Positions 32,702-32,877 of a stretch of 32,877 bases of DNA are shown here, in pieces. The position numbers were made by a program, and so were the translations under genes. Every line of letters starts with the position of its first letter. The stretch's first letter is position 1. Source of the DNA: a bacterium (lineage in GTDB: Bacteria > JAJRZV01); assembly GCA_024275095.1 (NCBI GenBank), contig JAJRZV010000075.1:1-32877 (forward strand). The letters run 5' to 3'. Under the pieces are notes generated by a model. It ran no database searches. It worked only from the letters and a program-made list of their open reading frames with translations, and was not told the DNA's origin.

Positions 32702-32877
32702 TCATTTAGCCTGGAAGTTTTGAAGTGTGTTTCCCTGGGGGATTCCTGTGGTTGATTGCGGATACGTGCGGAGCATTTGCTGAACCTTTTTTATTACGTA
32801 GTCCCACAAAATATTTACCTGGTACTCCCGTTTTTTTGCCTGAAGCCAGGCCTGAAATGGAGGAGATGAAGTTGAAA
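32702..32877 (-). CDS. C-terminal end of an unidentified protein (5' part beyond window)
   Basis: On the minus strand one frame stays open from the right edge to a TGA at 32704-32702, giving about 58 residues (PFQAWLQAKKREYQVNILWDYVIKK and LRTYPQSTTGIPQG among them). The composition, with an amphipathic helix, looks protein-like. Another frame is also open over this stretch (stop at about 32706), so the call is tentative. It would converge on the patatin gene with a 15-nt gap. No family is recognised. Confidence 0.4.
   Translation of the reverse strand, partial: STSSPPFQAWLQAKKREYQVNILWDYVIKKVQQMLRTYPQSTTGIPQGNTLQNFQAK

Noticed and set aside
32855-32877. Start of a new plus-strand gene (GGAGGAG then ATGAAGTTG)
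   Set aside because: The spacing to ATG is too short and only a few codons are in the window.

Overview
The window looks like a chromosomal segment from a Gram-negative, chemotactic, cobalamin-using bacterium. The evidence is a TonB-dependent outer-membrane receptor, two proteins with lipobox signal peptides, a chemoreceptor system with CheC and CheD, a cobalamin riboswitch, and many tightly packed or overlapping genes. I cannot name the lineage. The gene mix (CheC/CheD, short ThiC, Thi4, LarB/LarC, B12-binding radical SAM) would fit a deltaproteobacteria-like or other deep-branching, possibly anaerobic or thermophilic group, but that is inference. I saw no phage, IS element, CRISPR array or integrase.

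Region 1 (1-14048, all minus strand) reads as one very long gene train. In transcription order it is hsp20, lon, thiL, two CNNM/CorC-type transporters, cheR, MCP, cheW, cheY, cheA, cheC, cheD, larB, larC. Almost every junction is an overlap of 4 to 44 nt or a TAAATG abutment; the one clear break is 99 nt before the MCP. A close match to a sigma-32 heat-shock promoter lies directly before hsp20. The chemotaxis set has CheR, CheC and CheD but no CheB in the window. The lar genes make and metallate the nickel-pincer cofactor; larC runs off the left edge.

Region 2 (14049-20560) holds a bile-acid/sodium symporter-family transporter (+). A minus-strand three-gene operon follows: a lipoprotein with a glycoside-hydrolase-like TIM barrel, a small membrane protein, and a GMC oxidoreductase with a ferredoxin-like Cys cluster. 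The last two together look like a split long-chain alcohol oxidase. A cobalamin-binding radical SAM protein (+) ends the region.

Region 3 (20662-26627) contains a tRNA with CAU anticodon and a B12 uptake operon, btuF-btuC-btuD-btuB plus a beta-propeller lipoprotein resembling the Bacteroides BtuG idea. It sits behind a consensus sigma-70 promoter and a cobalamin riboswitch with a perfect 10-bp closing stem.

Region 4 (26664-32877) has an unknown exported, probably outer-membrane protein (+). A thiamine operon on the minus strand follows: thi4, an unknown gene, thiC. The unknown middle gene looks like an archaemetzincin that has lost its HEXXH catalytic zinc site but kept the second Cys/His zinc site; I consider it the most novel item in the window. 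A divergent pair (K+ channel with RCK domain, patatin-like phospholipase) and the C-terminal end of a further minus-strand gene close the window.

Two patterns cut across regions. Four operon-leading genes without a Shine-Dalgarno sequence have a -10-like box 7-9 nt before the start codon, suggesting leaderless mRNAs. Vitamin metabolism (B12 uptake, thiamine synthesis, nickel-pincer cofactor) is spread through the whole window.
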